A stretch of DNA of 8,595 nt from Chloroflexota bacterium. Lineage in GTDB: Bacteria; Chloroflexota; UBA6077; FW602-bin22; JACQUS01. Below, one piece after another: positions 1 to 6,329 of the stretch (the stretch's first letter is position 1; each line of letters opens with the position of its first letter). The stretch is from the NCBI GenBank assembly GCA_016210125.1, contig JACQUS010000414.1, forward strand, positions 1 through 8,595, read 5' to 3'. The translations under genes were made by a program, and so were the position numbers. The notes under the pieces are model-generated. The model saw only the letters and a list, made by a program, of their open reading frames with translations. It searched no databases and had not been told where the DNA came from.

Positions 1-182
1 AGGAGCGCTAGCGGCCGGCCAGAGGAGCGGTCGACGTGCCGTAGCGCGGCAGCGCTGCTGGGCGTCGCCCATAGGATCAGGCCGATAGCGGGTGCCGGCT
101 GCGGGTTTTTCCCCGACGCGGCTTCTATAAGCGCATGCAATACTCTCATCGATGTCTATCAGCAAAGCCTAGGGAGCGTGCT

Positions 183-410
183 ATGACGACGCTTGTGCTC
201 GAGCGCCCAGTCGGCGCGTCGCGGTTGACGACCTGGCGGGGCCGTCTGCCGCTGCCGCCCACCTGGGTTCGAGAAGTGCTTGCCTGGCACGGCCTGAACG
301 ACGACGCGCCGGCCACTGACGCGGAGGGGCCGGCGGCGTGGGCGCATCCGAGGGCGACTGAGAGCGCCTGGGCGTTCGAGACCCTGGTCTGGCACGGCGT
401 CGCCACCTGA
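183..410 (+). CDS. Small Trp-rich hypothetical protein with duplicated ExLxWHG motif (75 aa)
   Basis: I do not recognise a family. The start chosen is the ATG at 183 because AGGGAG at 171-176 sits 6 nt upstream; an in-frame ATG at 135 lacks such a site. GC-rich third positions are consistent with real coding. The product has six Trp in 75 residues (W18, W28, W35, W53, W63, W70). A short motif appears twice: E31-V-L-A-W-H-G37 and E66-T-L-V-W-H-G72, the second three residues from the C-terminus. The two copies are joined by an Ala/Pro/Asp-rich segment. There is no signal peptide, no membrane segment and no Cys. The gene looks monocistronic: a strong hairpin follows 25 nt after the stop and the next gene is convergent. 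It could be a small binding or regulatory protein; a peptide precursor is possible but no modification enzyme is nearby. Function unknown. Confidence 0.6.
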   Translation: MTTLVLERPVGASRLTTWRGRLPLPPTWVREVLAWHGLNDDAPATDAEGPAAWAHPRATESAWAFETLVWHGVAT

Positions 411-435
411 GTGCCGAGACAGCCCACACTCTGGC

Positions 436-469
436 GCCGGAGGGGCGGGTGTTCACCCGCCCCTCCGGC
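436..469. terminator. Perfect 16-bp inverted repeat, probable bidirectional terminator
   Basis: Bases 436-451 are exactly complementary to 454-469, leaving only TT at the centre, so the real loop would be at least 4 nt with a very stable GC-rich stem. It lies between two convergent genes, 25 nt after the stop at 410 and 116 nt beyond the stop of the minus-strand gene at 586. No U-tract follows on either strand, so it is not a textbook intrinsic terminator, but position and symmetry suit a shared transcription stop. The rest of 411-585 shows nothing else convincing. Confidence 0.6.
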
Positions 470-585
470 CATTCTCGGCCCCACCGCGGTCTCCAAGAGC
501 CCTGCTCCATCGTGGTAGGTGCAGTCGCCTAGGCGACCGCTCTGCCGAGAGCACGTGGCGGCGCCGAGCCGCTCCGCGGAGCGCA

Positions 586-1089
586 CTAAGCTGGTTGCGC
601 GGAGGTGGCGCCCCGCCCTTCGCCGAGGAGGTGTGCGAGCAAAGCGCGGTCGCCGGTCAGGGCGGCGAGCATCGGCCGGGCCTCGGCAAGGGCGTCGGCG
701 GCGGCGTCGAGGATCGCCATGTTGCGCTGCGTCGCGGCGTTGGTCAGCAGGGCGTTGGCCTGCTCGAGCCGCTGCAGCCACGCCAGCCACAGCTCATGGT
801 AGCCTTCGGCACCACGCGGCGGGCGCATCGTGTAGAACTCTAGGCGGTGGTGGGCGAAACGGGCACTGTAGGTCGTGCCCACCGTGGCCGCGCGGTGCAG
901 CGCCGGGCGCACGCCTTTGCGCTGGAGGTCGGCGCAGATGGCGTCGAGCTCGATGAGCCAGAGGTCGCGCGTGCGTAGCGCGCGGCGGATGGCCGAAGCC
1001 GCCAGGAGGCGGTACGCCGCGATTGGCTGCGCGAGCCGATCCTCCGCCGCCGGGGGTGGCTGTCTGCGCAGCCGAAACCTGCCGAGCAT
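586..1089 (-). CDS. Hypothetical mostly alpha-helical protein (167 aa)
   Basis: I do not recognise this family. The ATG at 1089 is preceded on the minus strand by GGGAG with 5 nt spacing, a good ribosome binding site, and the frame closes with TAG at 586-588. The N-terminus is basic and proline-rich (residues 1-13). A predicted helical body follows from about residue 17 to 156, with aromatic-rich stretches around 41-50 (RDLWLIELDA) and 86-107, then a short Ala/Gly/Ser tail. There is no signal peptide, no clear membrane segment and no catalytic or DNA-binding motif that I can name. It stands alone on its strand, convergent with the Trp-rich small gene and divergent from the ABC ATPase. Composition (many Ala, Leu and Arg) suggests a soluble helical bundle. 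The existence of the gene is fairly likely; its function is unknown. Confidence 0.65.
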   Translation of the reverse strand: MLGRFRLRRQPPPAAEDRLAQPIAAYRLLAASAIRRALRTRDLWLIELDAICADLQRKGVRPALHRAATVGTTYSARFAHHRLEFYTMRPPRGAEGYHELWLAWLQRLEQANALLTNAATQRNMAILDAAADALAEARPMLAALTGDRALLAHLLGEGRGATSAQPA

Positions 1090-1410
1090 CCGCTGCTCCC
1101 GAACGTGCCGGCTGCTTTCCAGCCTAGCGCAGCCGGTGCTCGCCGCTCTGCCTGCTGCGTGACAGTCTGGGTGACAACCGGTGGGGCCGTGGCCCGATGG
1201 CGGAGCGCGCTCGACGTGCTGTCTCCACCGGTCGGGTCCACGCAGGCTGGCCGGATGGCGCTCGCCGTGCTAGCGGCGACGCACGTGGCGCGGAGTGGTA
1301 CGACTGGGTTCTGCTAGAATACCGGGTGGAGGCGAGCCGCCGCCCCATCGCGCTCTGGCTCGGGGGCTAGACGCTTGCGGACCATCCTGCGACGGAGAGA
1401 TCACGAGCAA
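1090..1410. other. Divergent intergenic region (321 bp) with short repeats
   Basis: The region separates the minus-strand hypothetical gene from the plus-strand ABC ATPase. No convincing gene lies in it; the open frames crossing it look like compositional shadows. It holds a direct repeat of GTGACA at 1159-1164 and 1171-1176 (12-bp spacing), and an 8-bp inverted repeat, ACCGGTGG at 1177-1184 against CCACCGGT at 1225-1232. An extended -10 element sits at 1312-1320. I found no good -35/-10 pair for the minus-strand gene. A TTG at 1375 in frame with the ATPase is an alternative start for that gene. Confidence 0.5.
1312..1320 (+). promoter_or_regulatory. Candidate extended -10 promoter for the ABC ATPase
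   Basis: TGC followed by TAGAAT at 1315-1320 matches an extended -10 box (TGnTATAAT) with one mismatch. No good -35 hexamer lies 16-18 bp upstream, which is tolerable for extended -10 promoters. Transcription would begin near 1327, leaving an untranslated leader of about 84 nt to the ATG at 1411. Confidence 0.4.
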
Positions 1411-2361
1411 ATGATCGTTGCCGAGGGGCTGACGAAGTACTACGGGCCGAAGCTGGCGCTGGTCGATGTGAGCCTGCGGGTCGGGCGCGGCGAGATCCTC
1501 GGCCTGCTGGGCCCCAACGGCGCCGGCAAGACGACGATGATGCGCGTCCTCGCCGGCTACCTGCCGCCGACCGCCGGTCGCGCAGAGATCGCCGGCTACG
1601 ACATTACACGTCAGGCGCTCGAGGCGCGGCGGCGCATCGGCTACCTGCCAGAGACCGTGCCACTCTATCCCGAGCTGACCGTGCGCGCCTACCTCGACTT
1701 CCAGGCGCGCCTCAAGGGCGTGCCGGCGCGCCGCCGCCGCGAGCGCATCGCCACAGTGGCCGAGCGCACCGGCGCCGCCGACGTGATCGACACGCTCATC
1801 GGCAAGCTGTCGCGCGGCTACCGGCAGCGCGTCGGCCTGGCGCAGGCGCTGGTGCACGACCCGCCGGTGCTCATCCTCGACGAGCCGACGGTGGGGCTCG
1901 ACCCGCGGCAGATCATCGAGACGCGGCAGCTCATCAAGGGCCTGGCCGGCGAGCACTCGGTCATGCTCTCGACGCACATCCTGCCCGAGGTGGCGATGAC
2001 CTGCCAGCGCGTGGCGATCATCAGCGACGGCCGTGTCGTCGCTGAGGACACGCCAGACAACCTCACCCGCCGCCTGCGTGGGGCCGACATCGTCGAGCTG
2101 GAGATCCGCGGTCCGCAGCAGGACGTGGCCGCCGCGCTGCGTGGCCTCGCCGGCGTGCGCCAGGTCGAGAGTCAGTCGCGCGACGGGCGGCTGCGCCTGC
2201 GCGTCGAGTGCGAGCTGGGCCAGGACCTGCGCGAGCAACTCGCGGCGACGGTCGTCGGGCGCGGCTGGGGCTTGCTGGAGCTGCGGCCGGTGGGCATGAG
2301 CCTCGAGGAGATCTTCCTCCAGCTCACGACCAAGGAAGAAGAGCTGAGCGAGACGGCCTGA
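1411..2361 (+). CDS. ABC-2 type exporter ATP-binding protein (GldA/CcmA-like)
   Basis: Cytoplasmic ATPase that would energise an ABC-2 type exporter; the substrate is unknown. From the ATG at 1411 the product is 316 aa. The nucleotide-binding domain covers about residues 1-220: Walker A GPNGAGKTT (34-42), signature LSRGYRQRV (133-141), Walker B VLILDE (153-158), D-loop GLDP (162-165) and switch His189. The Q-loop position reads GYLPE, with Glu81 in place of Gln, as is often seen in GldA-like ATPases. Residues 225-305 form the C-terminal accessory domain of this family (DUF4162-like), ending in a SLEEIFLQL-type helix. The ATG is preferred over an in-frame TTG at 1375 because family similarity begins at MIVAEGLTKYYG; GGAGAG at 1394-1399 is a somewhat distant ribosome site. 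The likely partner permease is not next to it but at 7744-8454. The stop overlaps an ATG (TGATG), and the acyl-CoA synthetase gene begins 49 nt downstream. Confidence 0.93.
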   Translation: MIVAEGLTKYYGPKLALVDVSLRVGRGEILGLLGPNGAGKTTMMRVLAGYLPPTAGRAEIAGYDITRQALEARRRIGYLPETVPLYPELTVRAYLDFQARLKGVPARRRRERIATVAERTGAADVIDTLIGKLSRGYRQRVGLAQALVHDPPVLILDEPTVGLDPRQIIETRQLIKGLAGEHSVMLSTHILPEVAMTCQRVAIISDGRVVAEDTPDNLTRRLRGADIVELEIRGPQQDVAAALRGLAGVRQVESQSRDGRLRLRVECELGQDLREQLAATVVGRGWGLLELRPVGMSLEEIFLQLTTKEEELSETA

Positions 2362-2414
2362 TGCGCCCCGTCCGGCTCCCGGCGCGCGTCGTGCCGCAGG
2401 GCCGGCGCGCGTGA
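2361..2414 (+). other. Possible 17-codon coupling ORF between ATPase and synthetase
   Basis: An ATG overlaps the ATPase stop (TGATG at 2359-2363) and opens a frame encoding MRPVRLPARVVPQGRRA. Its TGA at 2412-2414 overlaps the GTG start of the next gene (GTGA at 2411-2414). The two overlaps would let ribosomes pass from the ATPase to the synthetase by translational coupling. In GC-rich DNA this arrangement could be chance, and the peptide resembles nothing I know. Confidence 0.25.
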
Positions 2415-5059
2415 GCGCGGGCGAGTACGTCTTGCTGCGCGACGGCGGGCAGGTCCTGATCCGGCCCTATGCGCCGGCCGACCGGCCAGCCGTGGCCGCG
2501 CTCCTGCAGCGCCTGTCGGCCGAGAGCCTGCGGCTGCGCTTCCACGCGCGCGGCGTGCGCGTCGACGAGCGCACGCTGGAGTTCGCCACGGCTGGCCACG
2601 CTGTCGTCGCCGAGATCGGCGAGCGGGCCGTAGCCCTGGCCTCGTACGCCCGTCTGCGGGATCCGCGGCGGGCCGAGATGGCCGTCCTCGTGGACGACGC
2701 CGAGCAGGGGCGCGGCATCGGCACCGTCGTCTTCGAGCGCCTGGCCCGCGACGCGCGGCGCGAGGGCATCGAGAGCTTCGTCGCCCAGGTGCTGGCGGCG
2801 AATCAGCGCATGCTGGAGCTGGTGCACAACCTCGGCTTTCGCACGACGCGCACCTGGGAGCAGGGCGAGGTCGAGTTCGAACTGGACCTGCGACCGCGGC
2901 CCGAGTACGTGGCGCAGGCCGACGCGCGTCACCACGTCGCCGCTGTGGCCTCGCTGGAGCCGCTGTTCCGTCCGCGCGCCGTAGCCGTCGTCGGCGCATC
3001 GCGGCAGCGCGGGGCAATCGGCCACGAGCTGTTTCGCAAGCTGCTTGCTGGGGGCTTCGCCGGGGCCATCTACCCGGTCAACCCGGCGGCCGGGGCGGTA
3101 GCCTCGGTGCACGCCTATCCGAGCGTGGCCGCCATTCCCGAGCCGATCGATCTGGCGGTAATTGCCGTGCCGGCGCCGGCCGTGGTGGCGGCGGTCGAGT
3201 CGTGCCTGGACGCGGGCGTGCGCGCCTTGGTGGTTATCTCGGCCGGCTTCGCGGAGGTCGGCGGCGAGGGGCGCGCATGGCAAGAGGCCCTGCTGCGCCT
3301 CTGCCGCGCCCGCGGCGCGCGGATGGTCGGCCCGAACTCGCTGGGCCTGCTGGTGAACGCGCCGGCCGGCGCGCTGAACGCGACGTTTGCACCCGGTCTC
3401 CCCGCACCGGGCAACCTAGCGGTGGCCTCGCAGTCGGGCGCGGTCGGCATCGCCATCCTGGAGCACGCGCGCGAGCGTGGCATCGGCGTCGGGGCCTTCG
3501 TCTCGCTGGGCAACAAAGCCGACCTCTCGTCGAACGACCTGCTGGAGTACTGGGAGGAGGACGAGGCCACCGGAGTCATCGCGCTGTATCTGGAATCGTT
3601 CGGCAACCCGCGGCGCTTCGCGCGCATCGCGCGGCGCGTGGCCGGCCGCAAGGCGATCGTGGCCGTGAAGGGCGGCCGATCGGAGGCTGGGCGGCGGGCC
3701 GCCGCGTCGCACACCGCCGCGCTGGCGAGCGCCGACGTCGCCGTCGACGCGCTCTTCCGGCAGGCCGGCGTCGTGCGCTGCGACACGCTGGCCGAGCTGT
3801 TCGACGTCGTCGCCCTGCTGGCGAGCCAGCCGGTGCCGGCCGGCAACCGCGTCGGCGCGGTTACGAATGCCGGCGGGCTGGGCATCCTGTGCGCCGACGC
3901 CTGCGAGGCCAGCGGGCTGGCGCTGCCGTCGCTGGGCGAGGCAACGCGTGCGGCCTTGGGGGCGCTCCTGCCGGCTGAGGCTGCACTGGCCAATCCAGTG
4001 GACATGATCGCCTCGGCCGGCGCGGCGACTTTCGGGCAGGCGCTGCGCCACGTGCTGGCCGATCCGGGGGTCGATGCGGCCATCGCCCTGTTCGTGCCGA
4101 CCGCCTTCACCGACCCGGCCGACATCGCCGCGGCCATCGCCGCGGCGTGCAGCCCACCGCCGCCGAAGCCGGTGCTGGCCGTCTTCGTAGGCCCGACGGG
4201 CGCTGGCGACGTCTTGCGCCGGGCGGCGGCGATACCTGCCTATTCCTTTCCCGAGGCCGCGGCGCGCGCGCTCGGCCAGGCCGCGGCGTACGGCACCTGG
4301 CTCCGGCGGCCGGCCGGCAGCATCCCGGCGCTTGCGACGATCGACCCCGAGGCGGCGCGCCCGATCGTCGCGAGGGCGCTGGCGCGCGAGGCATCGCCGT
4401 GGCTGCTGCCGGACGAGATCGCCGGCCTGCTGGGCGCCTTCGGCATCGCCCCGACTGAGGCGGTCATCGCCCGCAGTGCAGAGGAAGCGGCCGAGGCGTG
4501 CCGCCGGCTTGGCCCGCCGGTGGCAGTGAAGCTCGTCTCGCGCCGGGTGCTGCACAAGACCGATGTGGGCGGCGTGCACCTCGACGTGCGCTCGCCGGAG
4601 GCGACCGCCGCGGCCTACCGCGCCATCTCCGAGGCGCTGGCGGCGACCGGCCAGGCGGAGGCCATGGACGGCGCGCTGGTGCAGCCCATGGTCAGCGGCG
4701 TGGTCGAGTGTCTCGTCGGCGTGGTCGTCGACCCGCTCTTCGGGCCGCTCATCGCCTTCGGGTTGGGTGGCATCACCGCGGAGGCGATCGGCGACATCGC
4801 CTTCCGCCTACACCCGCTGACCGATGTGGACGCCGAGGAGCTGATCGGCAGCATTAGGGCGACGAAGCTGCTGCACGGCTTCCGTGGCCGGCCGCCGGCC
4901 GACGTGGCCGCGCTGCGCGACCTCCTGCTGCGCGTCTCGCGCCTGGTCGAGGAGGTCCCCGAGGTGGCCGAGCTGGATCTCAACCCGGTCATGGTGCGCG
5001 CCGAGGGCCAAGGAGCGCTGGTCCTCGACGCGCGCCTGCGGCTTAGCGCATCCGGCTAG
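2411..5059 (+). CDS. GNAT acetyltransferase fused to ADP/NDP-forming acyl-CoA synthetase
   Basis: An 882-residue cytoplasmic protein in two parts. Residues about 15-160 form a GNAT domain with the acetyl-CoA-binding motif Q99-G-R-G102-I-G104 and a late NQRMLELVHNLGF segment typical of the fold. Residues about 182-882 form an acetate-CoA ligase-like synthetase: CoA-binding Rossmann domain (VAVVGAS, 191-197), succinyl-CoA-ligase-like domains (ASQSGAVG, 339-346) and an ATP-grasp domain (about 665-882). His434 in SHTAALA matches the phosphorylated His of ADP-forming acetyl-CoA synthetases, and His715 in LHKTDVGGV matches the second relay His. Such enzymes interconvert acyl-CoA, ADP and phosphate with acid, CoA and ATP. 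Related fusions (enterobacterial Pat/PatZ, GNAT at the C-terminus; Streptomyces PatA, GNAT first) acetylate lysines, notably of acyl-CoA synthetases. The GTG start is preceded by CAGGG 9 nt upstream and overlaps a mini-ORF stop. Whether it acts as protein acetyltransferase, synthetase or both is not decided by the sequence. Confidence 0.92.
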   Translation: MSAGEYVLLRDGGQVLIRPYAPADRPAVAALLQRLSAESLRLRFHARGVRVDERTLEFATAGHAVVAEIGERAVALASYARLRDPRRAEMAVLVDDAEQGRGIGTVVFERLARDARREGIESFVAQVLAANQRMLELVHNLGFRTTRTWEQGEVEFELDLRPRPEYVAQADARHHVAAVASLEPLFRPRAVAVVGASRQRGAIGHELFRKLLAGGFAGAIYPVNPAAGAVASVHAYPSVAAIPEPIDLAVIAVPAPAVVAAVESCLDAGVRALVVISAGFAEVGGEGRAWQEALLRLCRARGARMVGPNSLGLLVNAPAGALNATFAPGLPAPGNLAVASQSGAVGIAILEHARERGIGVGAFVSLGNKADLSSNDLLEYWEEDEATGVIALYLESFGNPRRFARIARRVAGRKAIVAVKGGRSEAGRRAAASHTAALASADVAVDALFRQAGVVRCDTLAELFDVVALLASQPVPAGNRVGAVTNAGGLGILCADACEASGLALPSLGEATRAALGALLPAEAALANPVDMIASAGAATFGQALRHVLADPGVDAAIALFVPTAFTDPADIAAAIAAACSPPPPKPVLAVFVGPTGAGDVLRRAAAIPAYSFPEAAARALGQAAAYGTWLRRPAGSIPALATIDPEAARPIVARALAREASPWLLPDEIAGLLGAFGIAPTEAVIARSAEEAAEACRRLGPPVAVKLVSRRVLHKTDVGGVHLDVRSPEATAAAYRAISEALAATGQAEAMDGALVQPMVSGVVECLVGVVVDPLFGPLIAFGLGGITAEAIGDIAFRLHPLTDVDAEELIGSIRATKLLHGFRGRPPADVAALRDLLLRVSRLVEEVPEVAELDLNPVMVRAEGQGALVLDARLRLSASG

Positions 5060-5068
5060 AAACCTTGG

Positions 5069-5089
5069 CCGAGGGCTACTTCCCTTCGG
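5069..5089. terminator. Weak hairpin at the tail-to-tail junction, candidate terminator
   Basis: CCGAGGG at 5069-5075 pairs with CCCTTCGG at 5082-5089 except for one bulged base, with a 6-nt loop. It overlaps the last codons of the TAXI gene and lies 9 nt after the synthetase stop. Only 16 nt separate the two convergent genes, so a shared stop is expected here. No U-tract follows the stem on the plus strand, and only a short TTT occurs on the minus strand. Confidence 0.25.
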
Positions 5090-6272
5090 GTGGGACGAGG
5101 CGCTCGGGCACCGTTGTTCCCACCTCGCGAAGGTACTTCACCATCCCCACGTGGAGAGGGATGGACGCATAATCCAGGGTCTGCTTGCGATAGTCCCAAC
5201 CTTTGAGCCAGGTAACCCCGCTGGATATCTCCTGCACCGCCGCCGGCTCCACGATCGCCTTGGTGAACTCGTAGGCCAGCTCTGGCGAGAGGTTCTGCTT
5301 GGTCGTGAGGAGACCTACCACCGACGCCGGCGTCCTGAAGCCCTCGACGCCCTTCGCCCACTCGTCTTTCTTGAGGGTGAGGAAGGTGTCCCAGGGGCGC
5401 GCCGCCTGGATCTTCTTGACCTCGTCGTCGCTGTAGCCGATGGGCCGCACCTTCGTCGCGATCATCAGGTCGATCGTCAGGGCATCGGCCGAGAGGCTCG
5501 CCTGCGGGTTGAACATGCCGACGATGCGCCGGTCTTTGATCGCCTGGAAGGCATCAGGGCCGCTAGCGGTGTAGAAGCGCGGCTTGAATCCCAGGAGCTC
5601 AGCCTGCGCCTTGAACTGCACCTCACTGCTGGTGCCTTTCGGGCCGGGGTTGAAGTCCTTGCCGTCGAGGTCGGCCAGCTTGCGCACGTCCGACTCGTCG
5701 CGCACGAACACGACCCGCGAGCCCACCGTGTATATCCAGAGGTAGCGCAGGTCGGGTAGCGCCTTGCCCTCGGACGCTCCGACGCCGTGGTACGCCTGAT
5801 ACACGGCGTCTGTGCCGGTCCCGGCGAGCGCGACCTCGCCCTTGCTCACGCGCGTGATGTTGTCGATACCGCCGCGCGTCTCCATCACGGTGAGGCTGAC
5901 CTTTGGGATCTTCGCGTTGAGATACCTGGCCTCGGCGACATGGTAAGCATAGTAGGTCGACGTTGCGGGATTCCCGCCGAGCAGGAGCCGCTGCTGCCCT
6001 TCTGCCGGCTTCGCCGGCTGCGCGGCAGGCTTGGCCGGCTGCGCGGCGGGCTTGGCCGGCTGCGCCGCCGGCTTCGGCGCCTCGGCGGCCGGTTTGGCCG
6101 GCTCGGCGGCCGGTTTGGCCGGCTGTGCGGCTGGCGCAGCCGCTGGCTTGGCTGGCTCGGCGGCTGGCTTGGCGGCCGGCGCCTGCTGCTGCGGCGCGCA
6201 GGCCGCGAAGAGCATCAGGCCCGCCGCGGCGAGCGCGAGCCAAACGTACGAACGGGCGGTGCGTCGTTCCAC
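5076..6272 (-). CDS. TAXI-family TRAP transporter solute-binding lipoprotein
   Basis: Extracytoplasmic solute receptor of the TAXI type (TRAP-associated), which captures a ligand, often an organic acid or amino acid, for a TRAP permease. The start is the GTG at 6272, with AGGAGG at 6283-6278 spaced 5 nt; the frame stays open upstream but is not supported. The 398-residue product has a basic N-terminus, a hydrophobic segment (about 10-24) and a lipobox-like LFAAC with Cys25 as the lipidation site. Residues 31-90 form a PAAxPAK heptad linker that would hold the binding domain off the membrane. The binding domain (about 96-398) starts with LLLGGNPATSTYYAY and includes GGIDNITRVSKGEVALAG and GPKGTSSEVQFKA, segments typical of TAXI receptors. 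No TRAP membrane subunit is in the window; the upstream neighbour is an MFS gene 53 nt away. A dedicated promoter precedes it. The ligand cannot be read from the sequence. Confidence 0.9.
   Translation of the reverse strand: MERRTARSYVWLALAAAGLMLFAACAPQQQAPAAKPAAEPAKPAAAPAAQPAKPAAEPAKPAAEAPKPAAQPAKPAAQPAKPAAQPAKPAEGQQRLLLGGNPATSTYYAYHVAEARYLNAKIPKVSLTVMETRGGIDNITRVSKGEVALAGTGTDAVYQAYHGVGASEGKALPDLRYLWIYTVGSRVVFVRDESDVRKLADLDGKDFNPGPKGTSSEVQFKAQAELLGFKPRFYTASGPDAFQAIKDRRIVGMFNPQASLSADALTIDLMIATKVRPIGYSDDEVKKIQAARPWDTFLTLKKDEWAKGVEGFRTPASVVGLLTTKQNLSPELAYEFTKAIVEPAAVQEISSGVTWLKGWDYRKQTLDYASIPLHVGMVKYLREVGTTVPERLVPPEGK
6003..6182 (-). repeat. 21-bp tandem repeat region encoding the PAAxPAK linker
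   Basis: This 180-bp stretch of the TAXI gene encodes residues 31-90, a run of degenerate Pro-Ala-Ala-x-Pro-Ala-Lys heptads. At DNA level neighbouring 21-bp units are close copies; for example GCCGGCTGCGCGGC begins at both 6013 and 6034. Units drift further from the 3' end of the gene outward, with some 9- or 12-bp irregularities. Such tracts tend to vary in length by slippage or recombination. Confidence 0.8.
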
Positions 6273-6277
6273 GGTAT

Positions 6278-6283
6278 CCTCCT
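6278..6283 (-). promoter_or_regulatory. Ribosome binding site fixing the GTG start of the TAXI gene
   Basis: AGGAGG on the minus strand lies 5 nt before the GTG at 6272. It decides this start over the much longer open frame that continues upstream, and the resulting protein begins exactly at a lipoprotein signal peptide. Confidence 0.85.
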
Positions 6284-6300
6284 CGAAGCGTTGTCGCCAC

Positions 6301-6329
6301 ACGATAGAGAGGTCTGGGCGAGGTGTCAA
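6301..6329 (-). promoter_or_regulatory. Sigma70-type promoter of the TAXI gene, overlapping the MFS stop
   Basis: On the minus strand a perfect TTGACA (6329-6324) is followed after exactly 17 bp by TATCGT (6306-6301), a 4/6 match to the -10 box. Transcription would start near 6294, giving a leader of about 22 nt that contains the AGGAGG site. The -35 box contains the TGA stop of the MFS gene (6328-6326), so the receptor can be transcribed independently of its upstream neighbour. Confidence 0.7.

Noticed and set aside
49..58. Palindrome GCAGCGCTGC near the left edge, and GGGTTTTTCCCC at 103-114 resembling a terminator tail.
   Set aside because: The palindrome is short for this base composition, and no stable stem directly precedes the T-run, so neither supports an operator or terminator call.
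1..186. Frame 1 is open from the left edge to a stop at 184-186 and could be the tail of an upstream gene.
   Set aside because: The translation looks unlike a protein C-terminus, it would overlap the ribosome site of the 183 gene, and such open stretches are common at this GC content.
1270..2238. Long minus-strand open frame opposite the ABC ATPase, and similar long frames opposite the synthetase (3115-4137, 3416-4579).
   Set aside because: They lie antisense to genes with clear motifs and have shadow composition (His/Arg/Ala-rich, no recognisable domain), as expected from strong GC bias at third positions.
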